From: Prevotella sp. | Lineage (GTDB): Bacteria > Bacteroidota > Bacteroidia > Bacteroidales > Bacteroidaceae | NCBI GenBank assembly: GCA_016291085.1 | Contig: JAEEVW010000027.1 | Location: 1 to 48,170 of the forward strand | DNA: 48,170 nucleotides | Direction: 5' to 3' | Part shown: in pieces, positions 32,700 through 40,844 of the stretch | How positions within the stretch are numbered: position 1 is the stretch's first letter | How the letters are laid out: every line of letters starts with the position of its first letter | Position numbers and translations under genes: made by a program | The notes under the pieces: generated by a model | Databases searched by the model: none | Told to the model about the DNA's origin: nothing | The model's input: the letters and a program-made list of their open reading frames with translations, nothing else

Positions 32700-35507
32700 T
32701 TACTTAATTACGACCACTTTGCCATTCACGATGTAGAGACCCTTTGTGGGCTGTACCACGCGCTGGCCAGCAAGGTTAAAGTAACTGTCAACTGTCAATT
32801 GTCCACTGTCAACCGACTGAATGCCGGTAGTTTCACCACCATTATTTATACTGAGGCTTGAGACACCTGAATCGAAGATGCCAGGCTTGAAGTAGGCACG
32901 GAATGGTGCACAGCCTGAAGCCAATTCGAACTTGTTGCCCGCGGCATTGATGCGGTAGATGTTGGACGTAGCGTCCTGTGTGGTGGTGCCGATGAAGCGG
33001 TAGTTGGTGCCGGTGACCGACGTGAAGTCACCCTTCTTGTGGACGGTGGCGTTCTCGCCCACGAACTTGATGGTCTTGCCGCTCAGGTCGTTGGCTGCTC
33101 CCCAGTGGTTGCCGGGCAGGGCGATGATGTATGGCGTGTTGGCCTGCATCGGGCCCGAAACATAGTCGAAGTAGACTTTGGGGGCTGTCGTGTCGTCACC
33201 GGTGAACTCCTTCAGCCAGAACTGCTTGCCGGTGTCGCTGCCGCTGTGGAACCAGTCGATGGCGGTGCCATCGGCCGTCACGCTGGTTACGTCGAAGGGC
33301 AGCATGATGGTGTTCCAGCCATTGGTGCCGTCGGCCCAGCGGTCGTTGTCGTAGGTGAATTCGACGTTGGTGGCCGTGAAGTCAACGGGCGTGAAGAAGT
33401 CGCTGCCGTCGGTGATGGTGATGTTCGCCGCGGTGTAGGTGCCGCTGGTGTACTTGACGAAGTTGGCTGCACCGGCGATTGAACTCTTATTGCTGATGAA
33501 CAGACAGTTGGTGGCACCGCCGGAGACTGTCTCTACTGTCGTGCCCGTCAGGTCGACTGCAAGGGCAGTGGCAGGAGCGTCGTAGCTGGTGCTGGTAGTC
33601 TTGGTTACTGTGAAAGTACCATCGGCCGCGTAAGTGATGACAGCGGGCTGGGGAGCAAAATAGGCAAGTTCTTCATAAGCAGTCCAACCGGTTTCTTTCT
33701 GGTAAACCACGTCGACTTCGAACACTGTTCCGTAAACTAAACCATCGTATTCAATAGGGATATTGACACTTCCATTTGCAGGAACTCTGATATGCGTAGC
33801 TGTATTAGCCAGATTATGGTATTTGCCATCATACTGATAGAGACTATATTGGTAATAACCGTCATAGTCGTGAGTGGCATCGGGATTAGTTACCGTCAGC
33901 TGGCCTTTGAAGGTTTTACCGTAAACATAATAATTCTTACCAGAAACCAATTCAGCCGTCTCAACTGTTAGGGTAGCACCTAAATCAATGTCCTTGGTCA
34001 CAGGATTTCCGCCACCGCTTGGTGTGACGGTAATGGTCTTTAATACAACGCCGTCCGTAGAATAGCTGCCATATTCGTTTGGCCAGAAGATGACCAGCTG
34101 ATAGGTTTCTGCACTGGTGAAAGTCAGCTTAATGGTGCAGTCTTTGGCGGTTTTTGCCGGAATCTCGAAGAGGTCTCCTACAAGGAGTGAAAAGTCATCC
34201 GCACCCATTTTATTTCCCAAATAGATGTCACCGGAATAGTCAAGCTCACTATTGTTGGTGACGTTGAGGGTGACGCTGACTTCTTCGCCGACCTCAACAA
34301 CATCAGGACAAGTGATGCTGTTTACCGTCAGGTTGGGAGCATGCATCGTGATATCCAAGACAGTACCGCTGTCGGTGGGTTTCTGAACGCCGACGACAGC
34401 CATTTGGCCGTAGTGGTAGCCATCTTTAGAACTGCTGCCGCCAATGCCTTGTTCGTCAGAATTCAATACAGACAACTTGAAGTAGTTGTCGCTCAAGCCA
34501 CCCCATCCCCAATTGATGTGGAAGTAGTCCTCGCCCTGATAGCCGTCGCACACGAATGAGTGACCACCGCCGGAAGACTGTCCGCCATAGGCAACGGGGC
34601 GACTCTCGCTCAGTTCATGATACATCATTTCCAACCATTCGTTATAGGTATAAAGACTGCGCATAGCAGTTCGGGCTGTCGAGTTGTAGCCGAAGTAATT
34701 CTTAAGCGCATCAGGAATCATATTGGCGTTAGAGGACGACTGATCGCCATAGCTCATCTTGATGGAAGAGCCACAATACTGCATCAGTTTGGCAACGGCA
34801 GCACCTTGTGCGGCAGTATAGCCACCGGAGTAGACGTCGAGCATGTTGCCCCAGTCGAAGGTGGTTTGCGGCAGGGCAGCCACAGGGATGCATGGTCTGT
34901 CGTTGAAATCCTCATCATAAGCAGGCAGACCACCAGTCATCTCGGCATAATTGTGATACTTCATGACCTGAGCCATAGCGGTAGCCACACAACCCGTAGC
35001 GGATTTTTCGCCTGGCGTGTATTCAGGACACAGGTCGTTAAAGGGCGTGTTCTGATTCCACCTGGTTGCCATCAGCGGGGCAATGGGCTGCTTGACAGCT
35101 GATGCTGCGCGGCGGGCTACCACGGGCGAGGGCTGGTAGTTGTGGGCATCGAGCCACGCAATCTCGTCGGCATAGCCCTGCAGCCATGCGCGCATGTTCT
35201 CAGGCATGTTGTCCAGGTCGAGCTGTCCGCTGTCGCTGTAGCCGAGCACAGCTGCCGTGCGGTCGTCGTTCGACACAATGACATAGCCGTTGTCGCCGTC
35301 GCTGTTGAACACATAGAGTCCGCTGACACGTCCGGCCATCTTCAGCTCGGAGGCCAATGCCTGACTCCTCTTGGGGTTGATACCTGCTGCGGCACGCTGC
35401 TGCATGAACGACTTCGCCTGTTGCAGTGCCTGTTCGGGTGTCACGTCGCCTGCCTGGATGACCAAAGCCATCATCAGCGAAAATACTAAAAGAATTGGTT
35501 TCTTCAT
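32700..35507 (-). CDS. Secreted C10-family (streptopain-like) cysteine protease
   Basis: 935-aa exported protease. Signal peptide MKKPILLVFSLMMALVIQAG; inhibitory prodomain (about 21-135, GYVIVSNDDRTAAVLGYSDSG); catalytic domain with Cys173 in KSATGCVATAMAQVMKYH, His316 in GGGHSFVCDGY and NWGWGG at 332-337. Several Ig-like or beta-sandwich domains fill 380-900. The C-terminus (YFNLAGQRV, then GLYIVNGKVVVIK) resembles the Bacteroidota type A tail used for type IX or surface export. Just before it, DSGQLTVDS is encoded by a heptamer repeat. It lies 39 nt after the secreted-protein gene and may belong to the operon starting at 38801. Role: extracellular proteolysis; targets unknown. Confidence 0.92.
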   Translation of the reverse strand: MKKPILLVFSLMMALVIQAGDVTPEQALQQAKSFMQQRAAAGINPKRSQALASELKMAGRVSGLYVFNSDGDNGYVIVSNDDRTAAVLGYSDSGQLDLDNMPENMRAWLQGYADEIAWLDAHNYQPSPVVARRAASAVKQPIAPLMATRWNQNTPFNDLCPEYTPGEKSATGCVATAMAQVMKYHNYAEMTGGLPAYDEDFNDRPCIPVAALPQTTFDWGNMLDVYSGGYTAAQGAAVAKLMQYCGSSIKMSYGDQSSSNANMIPDALKNYFGYNSTARTAMRSLYTYNEWLEMMYHELSESRPVAYGGQSSGGGHSFVCDGYQGEDYFHINWGWGGLSDNYFKLSVLNSDEQGIGGSSSKDGYHYGQMAVVGVQKPTDSGTVLDITMHAPNLTVNSITCPDVVEVGEEVSVTLNVTNNSELDYSGDIYLGNKMGADDFSLLVGDLFEIPAKTAKDCTIKLTFTSAETYQLVIFWPNEYGSYSTDGVVLKTITVTPSGGGNPVTKDIDLGATLTVETAELVSGKNYYVYGKTFKGQLTVTNPDATHDYDGYYQYSLYQYDGKYHNLANTATHIRVPANGSVNIPIEYDGLVYGTVFEVDVVYQKETGWTAYEELAYFAPQPAVITYAADGTFTVTKTTSTSYDAPATALAVDLTGTTVETVSGGATNCLFISNKSSIAGAANFVKYTSGTYTAANITITDGSDFFTPVDFTATNVEFTYDNDRWADGTNGWNTIMLPFDVTSVTADGTAIDWFHSGSDTGKQFWLKEFTGDDTTAPKVYFDYVSGPMQANTPYIIALPGNHWGAANDLSGKTIKFVGENATVHKKGDFTSVTGTNYRFIGTTTQDATSNIYRINAAGNKFELASGCAPFRAYFKPGIFDSGVSSLSINNGGETTGIQSVDSGQLTVDSYFNLAGQRVVQPTKGLYIVNGKVVVIK
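32784..32811. repeat. Heptamer repeat inside the C10 protease gene
   Basis: Plus-strand units ACTGTCA, ACTGTCA, ATTGTCC, ACTGTCA, exactly 7 bp each. Read on the coding strand they encode SGQLTVDS just before the C-terminal sorting-like tail. The same heptamer is in nhaC (3285-3305). Confidence 0.85.
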
Positions 35508-35546
35508 ATAGTTTATTGGTTATTTTAAAAATATATTAACTAAACT

Positions 35547-36215
35547 TTATTCGCTACCGAGCTGGCGGGAACCGAGGCGCTCGAGGGGCTTCTTCGACAG
35601 GCGCGTCCACTTTTCGGTGGGTGGCGTGTCGTCGGAGAAGTTCGACTTTTTCACTTGTCGCTTCCAGGTCAGGTAGTTCTCGCTGACGACTTCCACGTCG
35701 CCGGTATTGCGCTGGATGTCCTCGGACTCCTGGCCAATGAGGTAGAAGTCGCCATTCTGCAGACGGTAGGTGTAGCGGTCGATGTGGGTGAAGTAGCTGC
35801 CTGCGCTGCACTCGGGCTGGACGGTGATGTTCAGCGCTCCACGCTCGGTGATGTCGAAGGTGAAGTTCCACGAGCAGAACTCGTTGTCAATGTCGTCGGC
35901 GGGTAGCAGCTCGCCATATTGCTGCCACAGCTTCAGATGGCCGTCAGCCGTAGCCAGATAGATGGCGAAGACGGGCTGGTTACAGTTGCGCTCATAGCCG
36001 TCGTCGCGCTTGACGATGTGCTCTTTGAAGTTGGGCGTGGCCATAAGGACAAGGTCGGCCAGACCGTCCTTGTTGAGGTCGCCGGTCGTTTCGTAGTGAC
36101 TCCAGCCCTGAGGGACGATGTCGTCGGCACTCGTGCCCTGCTGTTTCAGACTTTGTGCCTGCAGACCGATGGCAATGCAGGCGGAAAGAAGTAAGGTGGT
36201 TGTAATTCGCTTCAT
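35547..36215 (-). CDS. Secreted protein with FG-GAP/EF-hand-like Asp motif, unknown function
   Basis: 222-aa exported protein with signal peptide MKRITTTLLLSACIAIGLQAQ. GDLNKDGLADLVLMATP (about 45-61) is an Asp-rich calcium-type loop as in FG-GAP/VCBS repeats. The rest (WQQYGELLPADDIDNEF, FDITERGALNITVQPE) is beta-rich. I do not recognise a named family. It starts 13 nt after the TonB-dependent receptor stop, so it belongs to that operon and may be a surface or periplasmic accessory. Confidence 0.8.
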   Translation of the reverse strand: MKRITTTLLLSACIAIGLQAQSLKQQGTSADDIVPQGWSHYETTGDLNKDGLADLVLMATPNFKEHIVKRDDGYERNCNQPVFAIYLATADGHLKLWQQYGELLPADDIDNEFCSWNFTFDITERGALNITVQPECSAGSYFTHIDRYTYRLQNGDFYLIGQESEDIQRNTGDVEVVSENYLTWKRQVKKSNFSDDTPPTEKWTRLSKKPLERLGSRQLGSE

Positions 36216-36228
36216 AGTGAACGTTGTT

Positions 36229-38397
36229 TTATAGTGTGATGGGAATGACCAGTTTGAACGTGACGTTTCGGCCCATGTTGTAGACGCCCTGACGACCGGT
36301 CACGCGATTGATGTCGCTGTATTTCAGTCGGCTCAGGTGGTTCTGGTAGGCGCGGTTCAGCAGGTTGTCGGCGGTGACATACAGCTCGGCAAACTTGCGG
36401 CCGTTCCAGGTCAGGTCGGTGCCTGCCGAGAGGTTCACCAGCGTATAGCTGGGCGTGGGTGTCTCGGTGTCGTCGGCGCTGTAGATGTGGTGCTGTGCCA
36501 GGTAACACTCCAGTCCGGCAGCGACATAGAGGTTGTCGGCCGAGAGTCCCTTGGAGTGGTGGGTGTGGTGCGAATGGTAGCCCATGGTGGGGTGCGAGTG
36601 GTGGGCCAGCTCCCACTTCACCTCCGATGTCCAGCGCGGTGCGGGGGTGTAGGGCAGATACTTGATGTGCTCGTCAGACTGGTGCAGCTGGCGGGCGTCG
36701 ACATAGGAGAAGGTGTTTTCAAAGTGCAGCGAGTGGATGGGGTGCACGTCGATGCCGGCCTCGAAGCCCAGCAGACGGGCGTCGCCCTGCGTGTAGGCAT
36801 AGGTCAGATAGCCCTCTTCGACCTCCTCGGGCAGGCGGTGCATGAAGATATAGTTGTCGATGCGGTTGGCAAACAGGGCCAGCTGTGCCGAAACGTATTG
36901 CGATGTGAAGTCGAGCCCCAGGTCGGCCTGCAGACTGTATTCTGCCTTCAGTCCTCCGTTGCCGATCTCGTAGCGCTGAGAACCCTCATGGACACCGTTC
37001 GAGGCCAGTTCGCTGAGGTTGGGCGTACGGAATCCGCGGGCCACATTCAATCGCAGGTCCAGGTGGTCGCTGACGTTCCACACGGCCCCGATGCTGCCCG
37101 TCACACCGTTGAAGTGGCGTTGCAGGTCGCTGAATCGCAACTCGCCCTCGTCGATGAATTCGTCGCTGTGCACGCGGCGGTGGTCGTAGCGCACACCGGC
37201 ATTCAGCGTCCAGCGGTCAAGCCGTTGGCTGGCGGTGGCGAAGATGCCGAAGTCGAACAGTCGGTACTCGGGAATGAGCGCCTCCTCGCCCTTGTTCAGC
37301 GACTGCTGGTACATGCCGCCAACGCCTGCCGACAGTTTCCAGCCGTTCCATTCGTGCGTCAGGTAGCGCAGGTCGTAGGTCAGCGTGTGCAGCTTGAAGA
37401 AGGCTTCGTATTCGTCCATGTCTTCCTCGTATTCCTTGCGACGGTTCTGCTGGTAGCCCACAATGGCCTTCAGCATGCCCGACGACAGGTTCACGCTGTT
37501 GTCCCACACCAGTTTGTAGTGCTTCACCTGCTGGAAGGGGAGGGATTCGGAGTAGCTCTTCGGAGAAGGCGAAGAGCACAGCAACTCGCCGGTTTCTTCG
37601 TCGCGCTCGCCCTCAATGATGCTGGGCGTCAGGTGGTAGGTCGTCCACGTCAGCCACGAGTGGCCCCAGCTCTTTTGCAGTCCCAGTCGCAGACGGCCAG
37701 CACGCTCCTGGAACTGCGAACCGGGCACGTAGCCGTCGTATTTGTTCTTATAGGCGTGGGCCATCTTATGACTGAACCGCGCGTCCCACACGAAGCCCTT
37801 CTGGTTGCCGGCAAACGACAGCGAATAGCCGAAGAGGCCGTTGTTCGTCTGGTACTCCGTGCTGGCATTGGCGCGCATGGTGCCTTCGGCCGGTGCGGGC
37901 TGGCTGTGCAGGATGACGACGCCCGCCATGGCGTCAGAGCCGTACATGAGCGACGCCGGACCCTTCAGGATCTCGACAGAGTTCACGCTGCCGCCATCGA
38001 CCTCCACGCCGTGTTCGTCGCCCCATTGCTGGCCTTCCTGCCGGACACCCTCGCTCATGACCACTACGCGGTTGTAGCCCAGTCCGCGGATGATGGGTTT
38101 CGAGATGCCGCTGCCTGTGGTCAGCTGGGCCATGCCCGGCAGGTGGGTGATGGCGTCGATGATGTTCGTCGAGGCCGTCGCGCGCAGTTCCTGCGGACGG
38201 ACGATGCTGATGGGTGCCGTGGCGTTCTTCAGCTTCGTGTCGCCCGTGACGCCAGTTACTACGAGTTCGTTGAGTTTCAAATGGCGGAAGAACACGTCGG
38301 TCGAGTCTTCCTGATGTTGGTGTTGGTCTGTATTTGTTTGCGCTGTCATCGCCGTGCATACACACAACAATAGCAGCATAATATAATGCTTTTTCAT
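36229..38397 (-). CDS. His-rich TonB-dependent outer membrane receptor (possible metal uptake)
   Basis: 722-aa receptor. Signal peptide MKKHYIMLLLLCVCTAMTAQ, then a His-rich mature N-terminus (TDQHQHQED), plug domain (about 45-165: IIDAITHLPGMAQL, SVNSVEILKGPASLMYGSDA) and 22-strand barrel. An extracellular-type loop near 600 is very His-rich (HHSHPTMGYHSHHTHHSK). There is no carboxypeptidase-like N-terminal domain and no SusD partner, so polysaccharide uptake is unlikely. His-rich loops recall ZnuD-type zinc receptors; zinc or copper is inference. The loop SSPSPKSYSESLPF (about 275-288) is encoded by a repeat. It lies 50 nt after the Cys/His-rich membrane protein gene. Confidence 0.88.
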   Translation of the reverse strand: MKKHYIMLLLLCVCTAMTAQTNTDQHQHQEDSTDVFFRHLKLNELVVTGVTGDTKLKNATAPISIVRPQELRATASTNIIDAITHLPGMAQLTTGSGISKPIIRGLGYNRVVVMSEGVRQEGQQWGDEHGVEVDGGSVNSVEILKGPASLMYGSDAMAGVVILHSQPAPAEGTMRANASTEYQTNNGLFGYSLSFAGNQKGFVWDARFSHKMAHAYKNKYDGYVPGSQFQERAGRLRLGLQKSWGHSWLTWTTYHLTPSIIEGERDEETGELLCSSPSPKSYSESLPFQQVKHYKLVWDNSVNLSSGMLKAIVGYQQNRRKEYEEDMDEYEAFFKLHTLTYDLRYLTHEWNGWKLSAGVGGMYQQSLNKGEEALIPEYRLFDFGIFATASQRLDRWTLNAGVRYDHRRVHSDEFIDEGELRFSDLQRHFNGVTGSIGAVWNVSDHLDLRLNVARGFRTPNLSELASNGVHEGSQRYEIGNGGLKAEYSLQADLGLDFTSQYVSAQLALFANRIDNYIFMHRLPEEVEEGYLTYAYTQGDARLLGFEAGIDVHPIHSLHFENTFSYVDARQLHQSDEHIKYLPYTPAPRWTSEVKWELAHHSHPTMGYHSHHTHHSKGLSADNLYVAAGLECYLAQHHIYSADDTETPTPSYTLVNLSAGTDLTWNGRKFAELYVTADNLLNRAYQNHLSRLKYSDINRVTGRQGVYNMGRNVTFKLVIPITL
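37533..37577. repeat. In-frame palindromic insert in the TonB-dependent receptor
   Basis: GCTCTTCG (37555-37562) pairs with CGAAGAGC (37570-37577), next to GGAAGGGGAGGGA (CCCTCCCC on the coding strand). It encodes a Ser/Pro-rich loop and resembles the G/C-rich inserts in guaA, VirE and dapF. Confidence 0.6.
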
Positions 38398-38447
38398 TTT
38401 GTATCTAATTACGTTTATCTTTTTTTACCTTTTTACTCTTTTACTTT

Positions 38448-38801
38448 TTAAAAGAGATAAGCGGGAGGTCCGCGGGTGACGACAGCTCCCAAAGCCTGCA
38501 TGCAGATACGGTTACGGCCTTGGGCATACGCCAGTCTAAACGCATGATAAAAAAAGGTAGCAGCAACGATACTGGTAGCTGCTGTCATCAACAGCGTCAG
38601 AAACTGACACAGCAGACAGTTGTCCAACGACAGCGTCTGCTGACCGATATGACCGCCACAATGGTGGTGTACACACTCTGTACACTGGTCATCGCCAGTC
38701 TGATCGTAACTGTGAATGTGAAGCGACGACAAGAGTAGCATTGGCACAAACACTGCCAATAGCATCCATGAAACAATCTTTCTCTTCTTGTTCGCGTTCA
38801 C
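38448..38801 (-). CDS. Small Cys/His-rich membrane protein of a putative metal-uptake operon
   Basis: 117-aa protein if started at GTG 38801, which lies 5 nt after a TACCTTTG box; an upstream ATG at 38840 would precede the promoter. Two membrane segments (WMLLAVFVPMLLLSSL and FLTLLMTAATSIVAATFF) frame a potential metal site: HIHSYDQTGDDQCTECVHHH, CGGH, then CLLCQF. The C-terminus is RGPPAYLF. It resembles small Bacteroidota proteins found beside TonB receptors (DUF6769-like, by memory). It is first in the operon with the His-rich receptor. Metal binding is inferred from the Cys/His pattern. Confidence 0.75.
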   Translation of the reverse strand: MNANKKRKIVSWMLLAVFVPMLLLSSLHIHSYDQTGDDQCTECVHHHCGGHIGQQTLSLDNCLLCQFLTLLMTAATSIVAATFFYHAFRLAYAQGRNRICMQALGAVVTRGPPAYLF

Positions 38802-38806
38802 GGCTG

Positions 38807-38814
38807 CAAAGGTA
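38807..38814 (-). promoter_or_regulatory. -7 box of the metal-type operon
   Basis: Minus-strand TACCTTTG followed by C, 5 nt from the proposed GTG start, immediately after the VanW terminator. No clear -33. Confidence 0.6.
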
Positions 38815-38818
38815 CGAT

Positions 38819-38857
38819 AAAAAATCGGACTGGCCATCATTTCCAGTCCGATTTTTA
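38819..38857. terminator. Strong bidirectional hairpin terminator after the VanW gene
   Basis: AAAATCGGACTGG (38821-38833) pairs with CCAGTCCGATTTT (38843-38855), 13 bp, with T-runs on both strands. It ends VanW transcription just before the next promoter. Confidence 0.9.
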
Positions 38858-38875
38858 CCTTTTTTACCTTTTAGG

Positions 38876-39703
38876 CTATTTTATCTCACGAATGATGACG
38901 TCGGGTGGACAGTCGTACATGACGCGGGCGTGATTGGTACGAATCAGCTGGCTCTTGAGGACTTGGCCTGTGGTGCGGTCGATGATGTCGCGATAGACCT
39001 GGCCGTTGCGATAGACTACTCCCTGCTCGCGGGAAAAGAATTCGTTCTCGGCATGGATGTGGAAGGTATGGGGCAGGACCTCGGCGGCATGCAGTTCGCC
39101 GCACAGATATTCACCGTCCACATGGAGACGGAGCTGATAGGTGTTGGCGGTGTTGTTCTTGACGCGGTAGTCGATGTAGTTGTACGAGATGCTGGTGCCG
39201 GTGCCGAAGGGTATCTGCCGGCCGAAGTCGGGGAAGAGGTCGAGACCGTCGTGATGGTGGTGCTCGGTAATGGTGAGGTCGCTGTGTAATACGAGCCAAT
39301 GGATGAGGTTCGACAGCTGGCACAGACCGCCTCCGATGCCCTGCGAGGGCTGGCCCTTGGCGATGGTCAGACCCTCTTTGTAGCCCTTCCGTCTGGTGGT
39401 GCGCCCCACCTGTTTCCACACGGAGAAGGTCTCGCCGGGACGGATGAGCAGACCGTCGATGTGCTTCACGGCCAAAGCCAGATTGGTGGCTTTGTTCTCC
39501 TGCAGCTGCATGTTGACATTACCCAAGCGGCGACGGATGAGCGAGTTGTGACGATAGACTACCACGGGCAACGACGTCTCGGTGCGCACATGGGCAAAAT
39601 GTGTCTTGTGAAGCGTGTCCTGCAGGTGACGCTTCAGAATTTCCTTCTCTGTCGACAGGCGATAGGCAAAAGGACATATTTCGCAAAACAGTATTCGTTT
39701 CAT
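38876..39703 (-). CDS. VanW family protein
   Basis: 275-aa protein. The VanW domain (about 80-215) has the family motifs PGETFSVWKQVGRTTRRKGY, GIGGGLCQLSNLIHWLVLHS and HHHHDGLDLFPDFGRQIPFG, then the conserved SYNYIDYRVKNNT. No signal peptide is evident, and the N-terminus FCEICPFAYRLSTEKEI has paired Cys. VanW occurs in some vancomycin clusters but is widespread outside them and its function is not established; nothing here suggests glycopeptide resistance. It follows the DUF6078-like gene by 49 nt on the same strand. Confidence 0.88.
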   Translation of the reverse strand: MKRILFCEICPFAYRLSTEKEILKRHLQDTLHKTHFAHVRTETSLPVVVYRHNSLIRRRLGNVNMQLQENKATNLALAVKHIDGLLIRPGETFSVWKQVGRTTRRKGYKEGLTIAKGQPSQGIGGGLCQLSNLIHWLVLHSDLTITEHHHHDGLDLFPDFGRQIPFGTGTSISYNYIDYRVKNNTANTYQLRLHVDGEYLCGELHAAEVLPHTFHIHAENEFFSREQGVVYRNGQVYRDIIDRTTGQVLKSQLIRTNHARVMYDCPPDVIIREIK

Positions 39704-39752
39704 TGGTAAATGTTATATTTTTTTTGACTTTTCTTTCTCGGGATATAGCAGT

Positions 39753-40193
39753 TTACCCGAAGTCCCAATCCTCGACGTAGTGGTCGAAGCGGATGCCGTC
39801 GGTGCTGCCGTACTGGGCGATAATCTTCATGATGGCGTCCTGCTGCTCTGGCGAGAGCATGTTCTCGCCATGATGGTAGCGGTAGTAAGGGCCACAGCCA
39901 GCACTAAAGAACCAGCGAACACTTCGGCGGGCCTCAGCCTTGTCTCGCTGTGGTACGTTATCATAGAGGTGTTTGAAGCCCCATGCTTTCCGAATGAACC
40001 TCTTCTCTCGGAAATACTTGCAATCTCCGTTCTGCCAGGCCGTCGGATAGATAGCTGATCCACGGTGACGGTCTTCAGGCAACAACAGCCTGGCCTGATA
40101 GTGCATGCAACACGCTTTCTTTGTGCATTCATCGTTGAAGCACATGGGATATCCCGTCGGAACATCTTGGTATGTCAATTTCTTCTCGTCCAT
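39753..40193 (-). CDS. DUF6078-like protein of unknown function
   Basis: 146-aa soluble protein. PMCFNDECTKKACCMHYQAR (residues about 16-35) holds four Cys in a zinc-finger-like pattern. NGDCKYFREKRFIRKAWGF and RRSVRWFFSAGCGPYYRYHH follow, then LSPEQQDAIMKIIAQYG. The pattern matches the Bacteroidota family DUF6078 as I recall it. The start at 40193 follows a TATTTTTG box by 23 nt. Function unknown. Confidence 0.65.
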   Translation of the reverse strand: MDEKKLTYQDVPTGYPMCFNDECTKKACCMHYQARLLLPEDRHRGSAIYPTAWQNGDCKYFREKRFIRKAWGFKHLYDNVPQRDKAEARRSVRWFFSAGCGPYYRYHHGENMLSPEQQDAIMKIIAQYGSTDGIRFDHYVEDWDFG

Positions 40194-40216
40194 ATTCTGT
40201 GTGGCAAAGTTTCTTG

Positions 40217-40224
40217 CAAAAATA
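40217..40224 (-). promoter_or_regulatory. -7 box of the DUF6078-like gene
   Basis: Minus-strand TATTTTTG followed by C, 23 nt before the ATG; -33 not clear. Confidence 0.5.
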
Positions 40225-40391
40225 CGAATTTTTCTTCAAAACGCCAAGAAATTGAAGAAAAAACAATTATTATGCTACTTGGATAACGATAAGTTACTTT
40301 TAGATTCTAATAATTCTCCATAACCTTCTACTAAATTATATAACTATCATATAATAAGCATCTTATATGAATATCTACATCTACAGATATT

Positions 40392-40706
40392 CTATTTTAC
40401 CTCTATATTGCCTCTACTTTCCATCTGCTCTGCATCTATGTCTGCTTGAGAGGAGGATGTTGGCAGCGAAGTAGGGGGCATCCTTTTTGTTCCCGCCTTG
40501 GGAATAAAACGTTCCCACACTGGGAATCATACATTCCCACGCTGGGAATCAATTGTTCCCGCGTCGGGAATATTTGATAAGCTACGGGTAATTCTCGATA
40601 AGGGACCCTTATTGAAGAATAAGCTGCCAGTATCAGAGAATAAGGAAGCATTAAACGGACAAGATTAAAGTAGAATGTTTGTAGAGGATATGTAGATGTA
40701 AAATAG
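40392..40706. repeat. 26-bp imperfect inverted repeat flanking the 22-bp array
   Basis: Left arm 40392-40417 (CTATTTTACCTCTATATTG...) and right arm 40681-40706 (reverse complement CTATTTTACATCTACATAT...) match at 22 of 26 positions. The 263-bp centre holds the four 22-bp palindromic repeats. No ORF of note lies inside. With the array, this is what the 651-bp gene-free stretch 40194-40844 contains. Confidence 0.65.
40489..40576. repeat. Four exact 22-bp tandem repeats, each a TTCCC-N5-GGGAA palindrome
   Basis: Units 40489-40510, 40511-40532, 40533-40554 and 40555-40576. Each begins GTTCCC or ATTCCC and holds TTCCC(G/A)C..GGGAA, a dyad suited to dimeric protein binding or short hairpins. The spacing of two helical turns keeps all four on one DNA face. 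There are no unique spacers, so it is not a CRISPR. Confidence 0.92.
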
Positions 40707-40727
40707 ATGAAAATATTTATGGAAATA

Positions 40728-40759
40728 TTTGCAAAAACCAAATAAAATCAGTATATTTG
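40728..40759 (+). promoter_or_regulatory. Promoter of the VirE/VapE primase gene
   Basis: -33 TTTG (40728-40731), 20-nt spacer, -7 TATATTTG (40752-40759) followed by C. The leader to ATG 40845 is about 80 nt and A/T-rich. Confidence 0.8.
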
Positions 40760-40844
40760 CAGCCATATTACTGAAATTTAGTAGAGGTAGAATAATATTA
40801 GTTTAGATTTTAGAGTTAATAATTTAGAATTAGAGGTTAAGAAC

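Noticed and set aside
36337..38373. 678-aa open frame on the plus strand opposite the TonB receptor
   Set aside because: It is antisense to a receptor with a complete signal peptide, plug and barrel; the translation is low-complexity Val/Gly/Ala/His with no domain and follows from codon bias.
38876..39703. Vancomycin resistance gene
   Set aside because: VanW alone is not a resistance determinant; there is no vanHAX-type ligase or dehydrogenase nearby.
40489..40576. CRISPR-like array
   Set aside because: Four 22-bp units are directly contiguous with no unique spacers, and no cas gene is present.
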